Positions 50,114-60,200 of a stretch of DNA of 64,000 nt are shown here, piece by piece. The DNA lies in contig NZ_JAHWGU010000009.1 of NCBI RefSeq assembly GCF_020873875.1, forward strand, positions 1-64,000, written 5' to 3'. The DNA is from Actinoplanes sp. DH11. GTDB taxonomy: Bacteria; Actinomycetota; Actinomycetes; Mycobacteriales; Micromonosporaceae. The stretch's first letter is position 1; each line of letters starts with the position of its first letter. A model generated the notes under the pieces. The model saw only the letters and a list, made by a program, of their open reading frames with translations, ran no database searches and was not told where the DNA came from. A program made the position numbers and the translations under genes.

Positions 50114-50842
50114 TCAGACGTCTGCCGGGAAGTTCGCCTTGGCCGCGCGACCGACCAGGGCGGTGAGGGTCGCGTCCACACCGGCTCCGATGAGGCCTCC
50201 CGCGATCGGGATGCCCTTGGCCAGGGTGAGCGCCGACCGCTGCGTCCCGTACTTGGCGATGAGCATGAAGCCCACCCGCGCATTGATCTTCCGGATGACG
50301 GCGATCGGGATGGCCGCGATGACCTGGGCGGTCAGCTTCGTCCCGACCTTGACGCCGACGCTGTGCAACGTGCTCGCCAGGGTGCCGCCCGCCGTGGCCA
50401 GGGTGACCACGGTCTGCACGTGCGGGTCGGAGATGTCGTAACCCCGCAGGTACGCGATCGCCCCGACAAGTCGCGCGTTGATCACCAGTGCTCCCGCCAC
50501 GTTCGCGGGGAGCGTGACGGGCATGGTCACGAAGCCACCCAGGCCGGTGAGGAACCCGTTCGTGGAGGAGGCGGCCACCGACTCCTTGATCAGTCGATCG
50601 ATCACCTGGTCGATCGCCGCCTCGCTCACGTGATCACGCAGCGGCCCGCCGTCAGCGGCGGCGAGCGGGCCACGCATGTCCGCGGCGACCCTGCCGAGGC
50701 GGGCCTCCGCATAGGCGATCGAACCGGTGATCGGCCCCACGCCGTCCTCGGTGACCTTGACGACCAGATTCTGGAAGTAGCGGACCAAGGCGTGGGAAGC
50801 GCCCTCGCCGTTCCCGGCATTGTCCGTCTCGTTCGTGTCCAT
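50114..50842 (-). CDS. EcsC family protein
   Basis: 242 residues. VRYFQNLVVKVTEDGVGPITGSIAYAEARL, FLTGLGGFVTMPVTLPANVAGALVINARLVGAIAYLRGYDISDPHVQTVV and KGIPIAGGLIGAGVDATLTALVGRAAKANF match the EcsC pattern (amphipathic, membrane-associated, glycine-rich helices). EcsC is tied to ABC-transporter and protein-secretion phenotypes in Bacillus; its action here is unknown. ATG 50842 follows GGAG at six bases; ATG 50848 is possible. Confidence 0.85.
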   Translation of the reverse strand: MDTNETDNAGNGEGASHALVRYFQNLVVKVTEDGVGPITGSIAYAEARLGRVAADMRGPLAAADGGPLRDHVSEAAIDQVIDRLIKESVAASSTNGFLTGLGGFVTMPVTLPANVAGALVINARLVGAIAYLRGYDISDPHVQTVVTLATAGGTLASTLHSVGVKVGTKLTAQVIAAIPIAVIRKINARVGFMLIAKYGTQRSALTLAKGIPIAGGLIGAGVDATLTALVGRAAKANFPADV

Positions 50843-51036
50843 GCTCATCTCCGTTCTCAGTACTTCCACGTGAGCTGTCGGATCGCTCAGGCGCTCTTGC
50901 GCCCGAGCCGCTGCCGCGCCACCTGCAAGCGTGCTCATCGTCTACCGGGCCTCGATCGAGTCGACACTGAGCCGCGGTGCCGTGGTGTTGCCCCCGACCT
51001 GTGTGTCGTAGCTGTAGCTGCTGAGGGTCCGGACGG

Positions 51037-51666
51037 TCACTTGAGGCTCACCGTCACGCCGCCGGAGAAGATCGAGTCGTGCAGCTCCAGTGAGGTGAGC
51101 TTGGTGCCCGCCGGCACGTCGAAGATCAGCTTGCCCTTGGCGGTGTTACCCGGATTGATCTCCTCCAGGAACAGCTGGCTCTCGCCGTTGACGTAGATCG
51201 CGGCCGCCGAGTCCACCGAGTACTCGACCTTCTCGGCGTCGAAAGCCTTCTGCGCCGAGTCGGCGAAGGTCTGCGCCTCCTTCCCGATGTTCTTCACCTT
51301 GACGTCGATCAGGCAGAACTCGCCCTGCGCCTTCTCGCCGACGAGGTCCGAGCCGACCTTGCCGACCCCGCACTTCACCTTGCTGACCGTGAACTCGAAC
51401 TTCCCGTCCCGGGCACGATCCCCAATGCCGGGCGCCTTCTCCTTCTTCTCCTCCTTGGTTTCGGTGGTCTCGGCCTTCTCGGTCTGCCGCTGGGCGGCGG
51501 TCGCGGAGCCGCCCTCGGCGGTGGTCGCGGCGTCGTCGCCACCGCCGCCGATGGCGGCGACACAGCCGACCAGGACGAGGGCGACGGCGCCGCCGGCGAT
51601 CCAGGGGAGTTTGCGCTTGCGCTTGGCGGGAGCGGCGGCGGGTGCGGGGTTCGGGGGGTACGTCAC
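51037..51666 (-). CDS. Exported DUF4352 (telomeric-repeat-binding-factor-2-like) protein
   Basis: 209 residues. A Pro/Ala-rich start and basic KRKRK precede one membrane helix or signal anchor (LPWIAGGAVALVLVGCVAAI), then an Ala/Thr/Glu/Lys linker. DUF4352 follows: DGKFEFTVSKVKCGVGKVGS, KAQGEFCLIDVKVKNIGKEAQTFADSAQKAFD, YVNGESQLFLEEINPGNTAKGKLIFDVPAG. A small immunoglobulin-like domain, often on the outer face, with Cys pair VKCG/EFCL. The GC in LVGCVA could be a lipobox. GTG 51666 has GGAGTG upstream. Not obviously linked to the defence genes it neighbours. Confidence 0.85.
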   Translation of the reverse strand: MTYPPNPAPAAAPAKRKRKLPWIAGGAVALVLVGCVAAIGGGGDDAATTAEGGSATAAQRQTEKAETTETKEEKKEKAPGIGDRARDGKFEFTVSKVKCGVGKVGSDLVGEKAQGEFCLIDVKVKNIGKEAQTFADSAQKAFDAEKVEYSVDSAAAIYVNGESQLFLEEINPGNTAKGKLIFDVPAGTKLTSLELHDSIFSGGVTVSLK

Positions 51667-51789
51667 GGAAGCACTCCAATACGAGATGAGTTGTACACAG
51701 CGGGTCAGCCCTGCAACGCCGACAATGAAAGCACTTCCAAAGAACAGTGTCAACAAGCGCTCCCGTGAAGGGCTGTGTACACTCCAGGT

Positions 51790-53664
51790 GTGCAGCAGAA
51801 AGCGAGAGTCACCGCAGCCGACATCGCCCGTCTGGCCGGCGTCGGAAGAGCTGCGGTGACCAACTGGCGTAAGCGGTACAACACGTTCCCGGCCCCGGTC
51901 GGCGGCACTGCCGCCAGCCCTCAGTTCGACCTGGACGAAGTTGAGCACTGGCTGGCCCAGCAGGGCAAACTCCCGTCGGTCACGGAGGAGGACCGCCTCT
52001 GGCGCAGCCTGCTCGCCACGGCCGGTGATCCGTCGGAGGCGTTGGCGCTGGCCGGCGAACATCTTCTCGGCAACCGCCGACTGCCGTTCGAGGCGTTGCG
52101 CGGCGATCTCGACGTGCTGGCCGAACGACACGGTGTCCGTGCCGCCCTGGAACAGCTGTGGACGCGCTTCGCCGACCTGCCCGGCCAACGCTCCGCCAGC
52201 ACACCGGACGCCCTCGCGGACTTGATGGCCTCCCTGGGCAGGGTTTCCGGCGGAGTGGTCCTCGACCCTGCCTGCGGCACCGGACGGATCCTGCGAGCCG
52301 TCGCTCGCGCCGGTGCGGCCGCCGTCTACGGCCAGGACAACGATTCCGCGGCCACCCGTCTGGCGTCGCTGTGGATTGATGCCAACGGCCTGACCGGTGA
52401 AATCCGTACCGGCGATTCGTTGCGCCACGACGCTTACCCCGACCTTAGCGTCGACGCCGTCGTCACGAACCTCCCGTTCGGTCTCGCCAACTGGGGCCAG
52501 GACGAGCTCGGCTACGACGATCGTCGTTGGGTCTACGGCCTGCCACCGCGAACCGAACCGGAACTGGCTTGGGTGCAACACGCGATCGCGCATCTGAAAC
52601 CGGGCGGAACAGCCGTGCTGCTCATGCCCCCTTCCGCAGCCGGCCGGCGCGCGGGCCGGCGCATTCGCGGCGATCTGCTCCGCGGTGGGGCGATTCGCGC
52701 GATCATCGCGCTACCCCAGGGAGCTGCCGCGCCGCATGCCGTCGGCCTTCATCTCTGGGTCCTGCAACGGACGGGCAAATCAGTCCAGGATGTGCTGATC
52801 GTCAACGCGGGCGAGCTGGAACTGGAGGCCGCCTATCGGCAGACGAAGGAGGCCTACTCCCGGTTTCTCGCCGGGCAGGACCCGGCCGGCGGCATCGCGG
52901 CGGCGGTGCCAGCGATCGACCTGCTGGACGAGGACATCGACCTGACTCCGGGCCGCCACCTGCAGGGCCGCATGGTGTCGGCTGATTCCGCTGATGATCT
53001 GCGCGAGACCCGGGAGCGGCTGGCCCACATCGTCAACAGCCTTCCCTCGTTGCTGCCCTCCCTCAGATCCGAGGTTCCCGCTGCTGTGGATCATCCGATG
53101 ATCTCGCTCGGGGAACTCGCCCGTACCGGAGCGCTGGAAATCCTCGGTCCTGTTCGTGGAGGTGCGGAATCGGGTGCGGCCGGCCGGATCTTGACCGCTC
53201 AGGATGTGTTCCTCGGGCGCCCGGCGACGGTTGTCACAAGTGCCGAGGACCGGGTGAATCAGGAGATTCCGTTGCGCGCCGGTGATGTGGTGCTGCCCAT
53301 GATCTCGCGGGAGTTGCTCGCTCGGGTGCAGACCGAGGACGGTGTACTCCTCGGGCGCCAGCTCTGTCTGCTACGGCCCGTTCCCGACCAGCTGAACCCT
53401 TGGTTCCTGGCGGGACATCTGCGCACGTCCGCGAACGAACGGCTGGCAAGCAGCCTGTCCGGCTCCATGCGGCTTGATGTCCGCCGGGCTCAGGTGCCCC
53501 GTATCCCGATCGCCGAACAGATGGCGCACGGCGAGATCTTCCGGCAGCTGACCGAGCTGAATGACGCTGTGCGGCAGGCCGCCGCACTCGGTGCGGATAT
53601 GACCCGGCTGACGGCGGACGGACTTGCCTCCGGCCGGCTACGTCCCGTGGCTGAGGAAAAGTAG
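51790..53664 (+). CDS. N6-adenine DNA methylase with N-terminal helix-turn-helix
   Basis: 624 residues. The first 60 are a MerR/excisionase-like HTH: VTAADIARLAGVGRAAVTNWRKRYNTFP, FDLDEVEHWL. Then a helical linker and the Rossmann core: motif I VVLDPACGTGRILRAVARAG (159-165), the Asp/Asn GQDNDSAATRLASLW, and motif IV VVTNLPFGLANWG (NLPF at 227-230 in place of the usual NPPF/NPPY). The C-terminal 200 residues resemble a type I specificity-like domain. This is the N6_Mtase/HsdM-like layout. GTG 51790 lies six bases after TACACT (51778-51783), a leaderless promoter. The first gene of a + strand pair with a protein kinase. Confidence 0.9.
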   Translation: MQQKARVTAADIARLAGVGRAAVTNWRKRYNTFPAPVGGTAASPQFDLDEVEHWLAQQGKLPSVTEEDRLWRSLLATAGDPSEALALAGEHLLGNRRLPFEALRGDLDVLAERHGVRAALEQLWTRFADLPGQRSASTPDALADLMASLGRVSGGVVLDPACGTGRILRAVARAGAAAVYGQDNDSAATRLASLWIDANGLTGEIRTGDSLRHDAYPDLSVDAVVTNLPFGLANWGQDELGYDDRRWVYGLPPRTEPELAWVQHAIAHLKPGGTAVLLMPPSAAGRRAGRRIRGDLLRGGAIRAIIALPQGAAAPHAVGLHLWVLQRTGKSVQDVLIVNAGELELEAAYRQTKEAYSRFLAGQDPAGGIAAAVPAIDLLDEDIDLTPGRHLQGRMVSADSADDLRETRERLAHIVNSLPSLLPSLRSEVPAAVDHPMISLGELARTGALEILGPVRGGAESGAAGRILTAQDVFLGRPATVVTSAEDRVNQEIPLRAGDVVLPMISRELLARVQTEDGVLLGRQLCLLRPVPDQLNPWFLAGHLRTSANERLASSLSGSMRLDVRRAQVPRIPIAEQMAHGEIFRQLTELNDAVRQAAALGADMTRLTADGLASGRLRPVAEEK

Positions 53665-53768
53665 GAACAACCCCACTGTTCGTGCCGGACGACAGTTCCC
53701 GGATGATCAGTCCTCCCGCGAAGCGCGGGGGCGTCCGGCAGCCTGCGCACCGCGGACGGGGAGGGACA

Positions 53769-55058
53769 GTGGAACTCGGTGATGGTAGGTACGAGCTGCA
53801 GCCACTGCCGCTCGCCCGCGGCGGAATGGGGGACGTCTGGCTCGGGCGCGATATCCGGCTGGATCGGGAGATCGCCGTCAAGTTCCTGCGCTTCCCGAAC
53901 GGTGTCCCGGACGACGGACTGGTACGCCGTTTCGATCGGGAGTCACGCATCACGGCCAGACTCGAACACCCTGGTGTCCCCGCGGTGTACGACGTCGGTG
54001 TCCACGACGGCCGACCGTTTCTCGTCATGCAGCGCATTCACGGCATCAGCGTGGCCGACCTCATCGCGGAGCAGGGCCCGTTACCGATCGGCTGGGCAAG
54101 CGCCGTCGCCGCTCAGGTTTGCGCTGTGCTGATGGCCGCACACGGTGCCGCGCTCGTGCACCGGGATCTGAAGCCGAGCAACCTCATGCTGGAACCGGAC
54201 GGCTCGGTGAAGGTTCTGGACTTCGGGCTGGCCGTAGCGCCGACACTTGCCGACTTCTCCACGATCACCAATACCCACCAGTCGTTGGGCACACCCGCCT
54301 ACATGGCGCCGGAGCAGGTGGAGGCAGGTACCAGTGAGGCCGCCACCGACCTGTACGCGCTGGGCTGCACTCTGCACGAGATGCTCAGCGGCGAACGGGT
54401 CTTCAGTGCGCCTACCTCGTTCTCGGTCATGATGAAACAGGTGCGGGAAACTCCGCCGCCGCTCCGGTCGCTACGCCCTGAGGTTCCGGTCGAGCTGGAA
54501 CAGCTCATTCTCGATCTGCTCCGGAAAAGGCCGCGGGACCGCCCTCGCAGCGCCGACGTCGTCTACCAGCGGCTGCTGCCGTTCGTCGCCGGTCTTGTCC
54601 CGTTACCCGGCGCCTTGCACCCCGCCGGAACCTCGAGCCCGGCTCGCTCCTATGCCGGCGTCCTCGCGAAGATCCCGGACAAGCCGGCCGTGACATCCGG
54701 CGACACGAGCGATCCTGACATGCTCCTGTTCCGGCATCACCTGGCCACCACGATGATGTCGCCGGAATGGCGCGAGATGATTCGGCACGCGGAGCAAGGG
54801 TTTCCGGATGTCGTCGAGTTGCTACGCGACCTGGCAGTACGGGAACTTCCCGTCCCCGTTCCCGGTCTCCGGCGGGACGGCAACTCCCGCCAGCCGGCAC
54901 TGGCCTGGCCGGATCGTCAGATCGCGATGGTGCTGCCGCCCGGTGCCAACGCCGTCTGGGACACCCTCGCGGCAGTGGTCACCGTCGCCGCCGATTGGGA
55001 CACGCGGCCCGCGGGCGCCTGGACGGCCGAAAGCCTGGAACAGCGGATCTCCCTGTGA
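53769..55058 (+). CDS. Soluble Ser/Thr protein kinase linked to the methylase
   Basis: 429 residues. The complete kinase domain has ARGGMGDVWLG, ATP-binding Lys at about 38 (IAVKFL), HRDLKPSN (131-138), DFGLA (151-155) and GTPAYMAPEQ. There is no membrane helix. The C-terminal 150 residues have no recognised domain: SDPDMLLFRHHLATTMMSPEWREMIRHAEQGFPDVVELLRDL, LPPGANAVWDTLAAVVTVAADWDT. GTG 53769 is preceded by GGGGAGGGAC. The 104 bases after the methylase stop contain a 6-pair CCCGCG/CGCGGG hairpin. Kinases accompany methylases in Pgl/BREX-2 (PglW-PglX), so a defence role is plausible. Confidence 0.88.
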   Translation: MELGDGRYELQPLPLARGGMGDVWLGRDIRLDREIAVKFLRFPNGVPDDGLVRRFDRESRITARLEHPGVPAVYDVGVHDGRPFLVMQRIHGISVADLIAEQGPLPIGWASAVAAQVCAVLMAAHGAALVHRDLKPSNLMLEPDGSVKVLDFGLAVAPTLADFSTITNTHQSLGTPAYMAPEQVEAGTSEAATDLYALGCTLHEMLSGERVFSAPTSFSVMMKQVRETPPPLRSLRPEVPVELEQLILDLLRKRPRDRPRSADVVYQRLLPFVAGLVPLPGALHPAGTSSPARSYAGVLAKIPDKPAVTSGDTSDPDMLLFRHHLATTMMSPEWREMIRHAEQGFPDVVELLRDLAVRELPVPVPGLRRDGNSRQPALAWPDRQIAMVLPPGANAVWDTLAAVVTVAADWDTRPAGAWTAESLEQRISL

Positions 55059-55063
55059 TCGAC

Positions 55064-55099
55064 GCGGCCATCCGGCGTTCTCGGACACCGGATGGCCGC
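55064..55099. terminator. Bidirectional terminator between two defence operons
   Basis: GCGGCCATCCGG (55064-55075) pairs perfectly with CCGGATGGCCGC (55088-55099). It lies six bases past the kinase stop and nine bases past the UvrD-like stop on the other strand, so it ends both transcripts. Confidence 0.85.
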
Positions 55100-55107
55100 C
55101 TCCACGG

Positions 55108-57240
55108 TTACTGCCGCTTGACCACGGCGAGTTCGTCCCGGGCCCGCGTCGCGGCCACATAGACCAGGGAACGGGCACGCAACTCGGCATCCTGGCGTTC
55201 GATGTCGTCCAGCATGCTCAGCCGGGCCTTCTCCCCCGGCGACTGGAATCCGACATCGGCCAGCACGACCTTGGAAAACTCCATTCCCTTGGCCCGGTGC
55301 ATCGTCATGACGAGCACCCGGTCCCGGCCCGGCGGCTCGCGATCGACCGCGCGGGCCCGCACACCGCGCTCGTTGAGTGCGGTGACGACGCGTTCCCGCT
55401 GGAACTTGTCCTGCACGAGAACCGCGATGGTCTCCGGTTTGGTGCCCTGCTCCAGCCACGTCCTGGCGTGCTCCGCGATGACGTCGAGCTCAGAGATCAG
55501 GGAGTCGGCGTTCCGGACCGTGGGGCTGGGACCGGAACGCGCCGAACGGTAGCCGGTCGCCTCCGGCTCCTCCTCCAGATCGACGTAGTTGCCACCTTCG
55601 AGGACCGCCATCGCGTACCGCAGGTTCTGGGCTGTCGTCCGGTAGTTGAGCGTGAGCCGCCGGGAACGCCCTACGATCCGGATGCCGTACCGGCTCAGCA
55701 CGGTCCGGCTGCCGTAGATGCGCTGATGAGAATCCTCGGCGATGAAAAGGTCGTCCCCGCCTTCGGCGACCATCGCCCGCAGCATCTGCCAATGCGTGGG
55801 GGAGAGGTCTTGTCCCTCGTCGACGAGCACATGGTCGGCCTGGCTGCCGGTGGCGCTGAGGTGTGCGGCCGCCACAGCCGCGGCCTCGGCGAAGTCGAGC
55901 GTGCCGTCGAGACGGCTCTGGGCGCGGTATGCCGCGATCAACGCCCAGACCGCGTCCCGCTTCGCCCGGTCGAGCGCCACCCCGCGTCCGGGACGGCGCA
56001 CCCGGCGATACTCAGCCTCGTTCGTCACTCGGTTCGGCAGGATCACCAGGGCATATTCGGTGCTCAGGAACGCTTCGTTGGCGATCTCCGGCGGCAGGGA
56101 ACTGCCCGCCGACTCGACGATCTCCCGCCAGCGAGTGGTCGAGGTTCGCGCGGTGGGCGCAGAACGCGTATCACCGAGAACGGCCCGCACCGCGTCGGCG
56201 ACCGACGCGCCCGCGGAGCGGATGATCGCCGAGGCCAGGGCGTCGACACCGGCTACGTACACGCCCGGCTGGCCTACCGCGGTGGACTGGGTGACGTGGG
56301 GGTCGAGCAGCGCCAAATTGTCCCGTAGCGACTCGGCGAGGTTCGTGGTGAACGTGGTCAGCACGATCCGAGCACTCTCCTGCGACGTCGCGAGAGCGCG
56401 AGCACGGTGGATGAGAACCACCGTCTTACCGGTACCGGCGCCTCCGGAGAGCCGGAACGGCCCGCTGTACGCCCGCTCGACGTACTGCCGCTGCTCCGGA
56501 TGAAGGAAGACCCGCCAGGCCGGGAAGTCGTCCGCCTCGATCACACGACGCAGCTCGTCCTGGCCTTCGATGAACGCGAACTGTGCCCGCGCCGCTGGTT
56601 GACGCAGCGACTGCAGCAGGTCGACATCGTCGTCACCGGACTGCTGTGGCGCCTGCAACTGCATCCGAGCGGCGATGTCCTCGATCGAATCGTGAGTGGC
56701 GAGATCGACCAGCAGCAGTCCGAGCCAGCCGTCGTGATGCTGCGCCAACTCCAGCACGGCGTCGTCGTCGGGGGCGGCCATGGCCTGGTCGGCGACCTCT
56801 TCGGGGATGCCGAGGCGCTCCACCAACTCCTCGCGCGTGCGACCGAGCTGGACGAGCCTGGGCTCTACCGGCGCCGGTGTGACCGGTGGCGGGATCACCG
56901 GTGCCGGTGCCGGAGTGGTCTCCTCGATCTGCGGCAGGCCGTTGATCGGGTTGACCTTGAGGCGGACCCGGCCGGCCACGGCGATGGCGTCGTCATGGGG
57001 CCACACCCCGTGGATGACGTAGTGGCTCTCACCCTGTCCCTCGAGCCGGAACATCACGGCACGCCAGAACTGGTCGACACGGCCGGTACGAACCCTCGCA
57101 TCCGCGGCATTGCTGATCGGCTCGACGTGCAACCCGGGAGTGGTGTCGTCGGCAGACAGTTTCTGCAGGAAGGTCATCGCCTTGGCCTTGACCGACCCGT
57201 CGAGCCGGACGGGCCATTTGGTCATGATGATGGTCGGCAT
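55108..57240 (-). CDS. UvrD/Rep-like SF1 helicase
   Basis: 710 residues. An N-terminal region of about 200 residues (with KMTFLQKL-type start, a beta domain and the helical TREELVERLGIPEEVADQAMAAPDDD) has no family assignment. The motor follows: the Q-motif-like LHPEQRQYVERAYSGPFRLSGGAGTGKTVVLIHRA (Walker A near 268), VLVDEGQDLSPTHWQML (near 475), LNYRTTAQNL and SLVYVAATRARDELAVV (motif VI near 695). It should unwind DNA or remove proteins using ATP. ATG 57240 overlaps the stop of the giant helicase (TGATG) and has GGGGAG before it, so it is translated from the same mRNA. Confidence 0.9.
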   Translation of the reverse strand: MPTIIMTKWPVRLDGSVKAKAMTFLQKLSADDTTPGLHVEPISNAADARVRTGRVDQFWRAVMFRLEGQGESHYVIHGVWPHDDAIAVAGRVRLKVNPINGLPQIEETTPAPAPVIPPPVTPAPVEPRLVQLGRTREELVERLGIPEEVADQAMAAPDDDAVLELAQHHDGWLGLLLVDLATHDSIEDIAARMQLQAPQQSGDDDVDLLQSLRQPAARAQFAFIEGQDELRRVIEADDFPAWRVFLHPEQRQYVERAYSGPFRLSGGAGTGKTVVLIHRARALATSQESARIVLTTFTTNLAESLRDNLALLDPHVTQSTAVGQPGVYVAGVDALASAIIRSAGASVADAVRAVLGDTRSAPTARTSTTRWREIVESAGSSLPPEIANEAFLSTEYALVILPNRVTNEAEYRRVRRPGRGVALDRAKRDAVWALIAAYRAQSRLDGTLDFAEAAAVAAAHLSATGSQADHVLVDEGQDLSPTHWQMLRAMVAEGGDDLFIAEDSHQRIYGSRTVLSRYGIRIVGRSRRLTLNYRTTAQNLRYAMAVLEGGNYVDLEEEPEATGYRSARSGPSPTVRNADSLISELDVIAEHARTWLEQGTKPETIAVLVQDKFQRERVVTALNERGVRARAVDREPPGRDRVLVMTMHRAKGMEFSKVVLADVGFQSPGEKARLSMLDDIERQDAELRARSLVYVAATRARDELAVVKRQ

Positions 57241-60200
57241 CACAGCTCCCCGCTGTCAGTGTTCGCTGGGTTCTTCACCTGGTCCACCAGTGCCGCGGCG
57301 ACGGCATCCGGATCAGCGGCCATCACCTGCCATCCGGCGGCGCCCAGGTCGGCGCGGTCCTCGTCCGGCATGCCGGCAACGGCCACCGCGATCCGCAGCG
57401 CCGGCCACGAGATGTCCAACGGGATGCCGTCCGGGCCCTCCGCGCCGATGCGTGGTGCCCGCAGCCCGCCATGCGTCGCGAGCACCCGGAGGAACGCCCG
57501 CTCGTCACCCGGCGCCGCAGCCTCGTACGCGGTGACCCAGGCGACGTCCAGCCCCTCGGGCAGAGCGTCGCTGCCCGGCTGCTCTGCCGGTCGCGACACC
57601 GTCGGCTGCCCCACCCGGCTCGTCGTCGTGATGACTGTCGGCCAGTCGCGAAGGGCAAGCGAGTTGGACAGCTGCAACCACATCCGCCAGGCGGTCGCAT
57701 GCGAGGAATCGAGGACACTGTCGCGGTCGTCGAGTACTACGGCCACGTCCAGCCTGCCGTTGACGGGCTCCACGACGACCGCGAGGGCACCGAACTTCTG
57801 GATGACGATCGTCCGGCCGCCGGTGGGCAGCGCCTCGCCGAGCAGCGCGGCGCGCCCGGCCGCAGCAAGTGACATGCCGTCAGCGCACCGGTGCTGGTGT
57901 TGCTTGCCGGCGAAGAACATTGGCACGGCTCGCGCCACCACACTCAGGTCCCCCGGTTTCGGCGCGGCAACCCAGTTGAGCAACCAGGAGATCGGACCGG
58001 CGCGCAGACCCTCATAGGCGCTCGGTGCGGTGAGGAACCGCGGCATGGTCAGAAGCCGGGTCACCAAGGCGGGGGAGAACCAGGGCGGGTCGGTGGTGAC
58101 CCGGCGCTCCGCCTCGGTGACATCCTGGGCGGTGACAGCCAGCACGATCCGCCCGGTGCCACGGAGGATCTCGCGTTTGTCCGCGTCGTCGGCGAGCCTG
58201 TTCCGGGCCGCCACCGCGTGGAAGGCCCGGCCGTCGGTGAAGATGGCAACGGTCGGGACCGTCGTGTCGTTGGACTCCAGGACGAAGTCGGGCCGCGAGT
58301 TCTCCAGATTCACCTGTGGTGTCAACGTCCACTGGCGGTGGGTGCCCGGAAGGGTGAAGCGGAGGGCGTTGCCCCATGCCTTGGGCACCTCGGTCAGTGC
58401 CGCACCGGCGGCTTTCAGCCGCTCCACGATCAGCTTGCGGAACCGTTGTTCCAGGTGCGACTCAGGATCTTCCCGCGGAGGGACCTCGGTAACGGTCCAC
58501 GGCGGCCCGTCCGCGTTCTCCGCGTCGTCCGGTAGTCCCAGAAGCCGCGCGAGGTGCCGCACCGCCGAGGCCCGTGACGTCCGGTTGACCGCCGAGTAGG
58601 GCGCGAACGGCAGCAGACACCGGTGACAGGCGAGGCGTTCCTCGAATTGGCATTCGCAGGCCGTCACGCGTTTCCAAGCGAGAACGAGCAACTCTCGTAA
58701 CTGCTCCGGAGAGGAGAGGTCAGCCAGGTAACCGGTGCCGCCGGGCACCACGTCGTGCAGCAGCAGCGCCTCATGATTGTCCGTGCCGTCGCTGCGGGTG
58801 GGGTCGACGACGTGCTCGATCCTGATGTGATCCGGATGCCCGCCGATCTGCTCACGAAGGCCGAGCAGCAGTGCGGCGCCCAGGCTGGGCACCGCGAAGT
58901 CGTCGCCCAGGGTGATCGCGTGCGGAAGCCGCACCAGCAGACCCTGGGTACGCAGGGTCCGCGACAACGCCACAGTGGTGGTGTTCTCGTCGGCCGACGT
59001 CCGGTAACGGCACCACGCCCGGTGTTCATGGGCCCGGTTGCGTCCGGAGTCCGTGTCGAGTTTCCCGCAGCCGCTGCACACCCGGAACAACGCGCCTGCC
59101 CGCTCGTCCGCCGAGATGATCCGCGACGCGCCGTGCCCGGGCACCCCGATGTTGATCCAGCGCAGGTCCATCATCCGCAGATACGTGCAACCCAGCCCGG
59201 TGCCCTCGACGAACCACTGCCGCCCGACGTTCGCCGGATCGATGTCCGCGGCGGTGATCACCTGGAACGCGATGCGATCGCGCTGATCCCGCCGGTCGGA
59301 GATCATCACCTCGTCACGTCGCACCTCGGCGGAGACGTGTGCCAGTTCGACCACGTCCAGCCGCTGGCCCGTGTCGGAGATCCCGGGGCTCCCGCAGCGC
59401 TCGCAGGCGTCGATCTGCTTCTCCTGCCCGGACGCGGTGAGATCCGCAGCGAAACCGCAGGCCGGGCAGAACGCCCACGGCCGGATCGACTCGCCGTCAA
59501 TTCCCAGGTCGATCGCGTCGATCGCGATCTCGAAGCCGCGCGCGTAGAACGTCGCACCCGGAGCGAACTCACGGATTGCCTGAGCGGAACCCCGCTGGAA
59601 CTGGGCGTGCTCGCTGCGGAACTCGCTGGTGTCCGGATCGATCCAGCTGATCCCGACGTCCAGGGTCACCGTGTCGTCGAGCAACGTGTAGTTGGGCAGC
59701 AGCCCGTATTCCTCCAGGACGCCGATCCAGTACTCGCCGCGCAGATGGGCCAACTGACCACGGGTCAGCGCCAGGGTGGCCTTGGCCGACCGCCATGCCC
59801 GCTTGTCGTCGTCCGTCGCCGCCGGCGACTCCTTCTTCGCCTCGAGCTCGGGAAGCACCTTGCCGATGTCGGCTTCGCGTCGCTTCAGCGTCTCCACGGT
59901 CTGCTGCCACCGACGGCTGGCCGCGTGGACATGGGCGGCGAACAGACTCGTCCCCGCACCCGCGACCGGGCGGACCCAGGTTTTCAGGCCGTTCACGACG
60001 TCGGCCGGCAGCGGGCCGAGAGTGTCCGCGAACTGCTTCACAGCCTGATCACCGCCGGCTTCGGCCGCGCTGATCAGCTCGCCGAGGAACGAGTCCGGGT
60101 CACTGGACCCGATCGCTGTGCCGGCGCTGTTCGGATGCTTCGCCCGGTAGTCGCGCGCCATGCCGTCGGCCAGCGCGGCCGTGAACTGGCGACGCAGGAT

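Noticed and set aside
51667..52593. Extension of the DUF4352 protein upstream
   Set aside because: It runs antisense to the methylase gene and lacks any domain.
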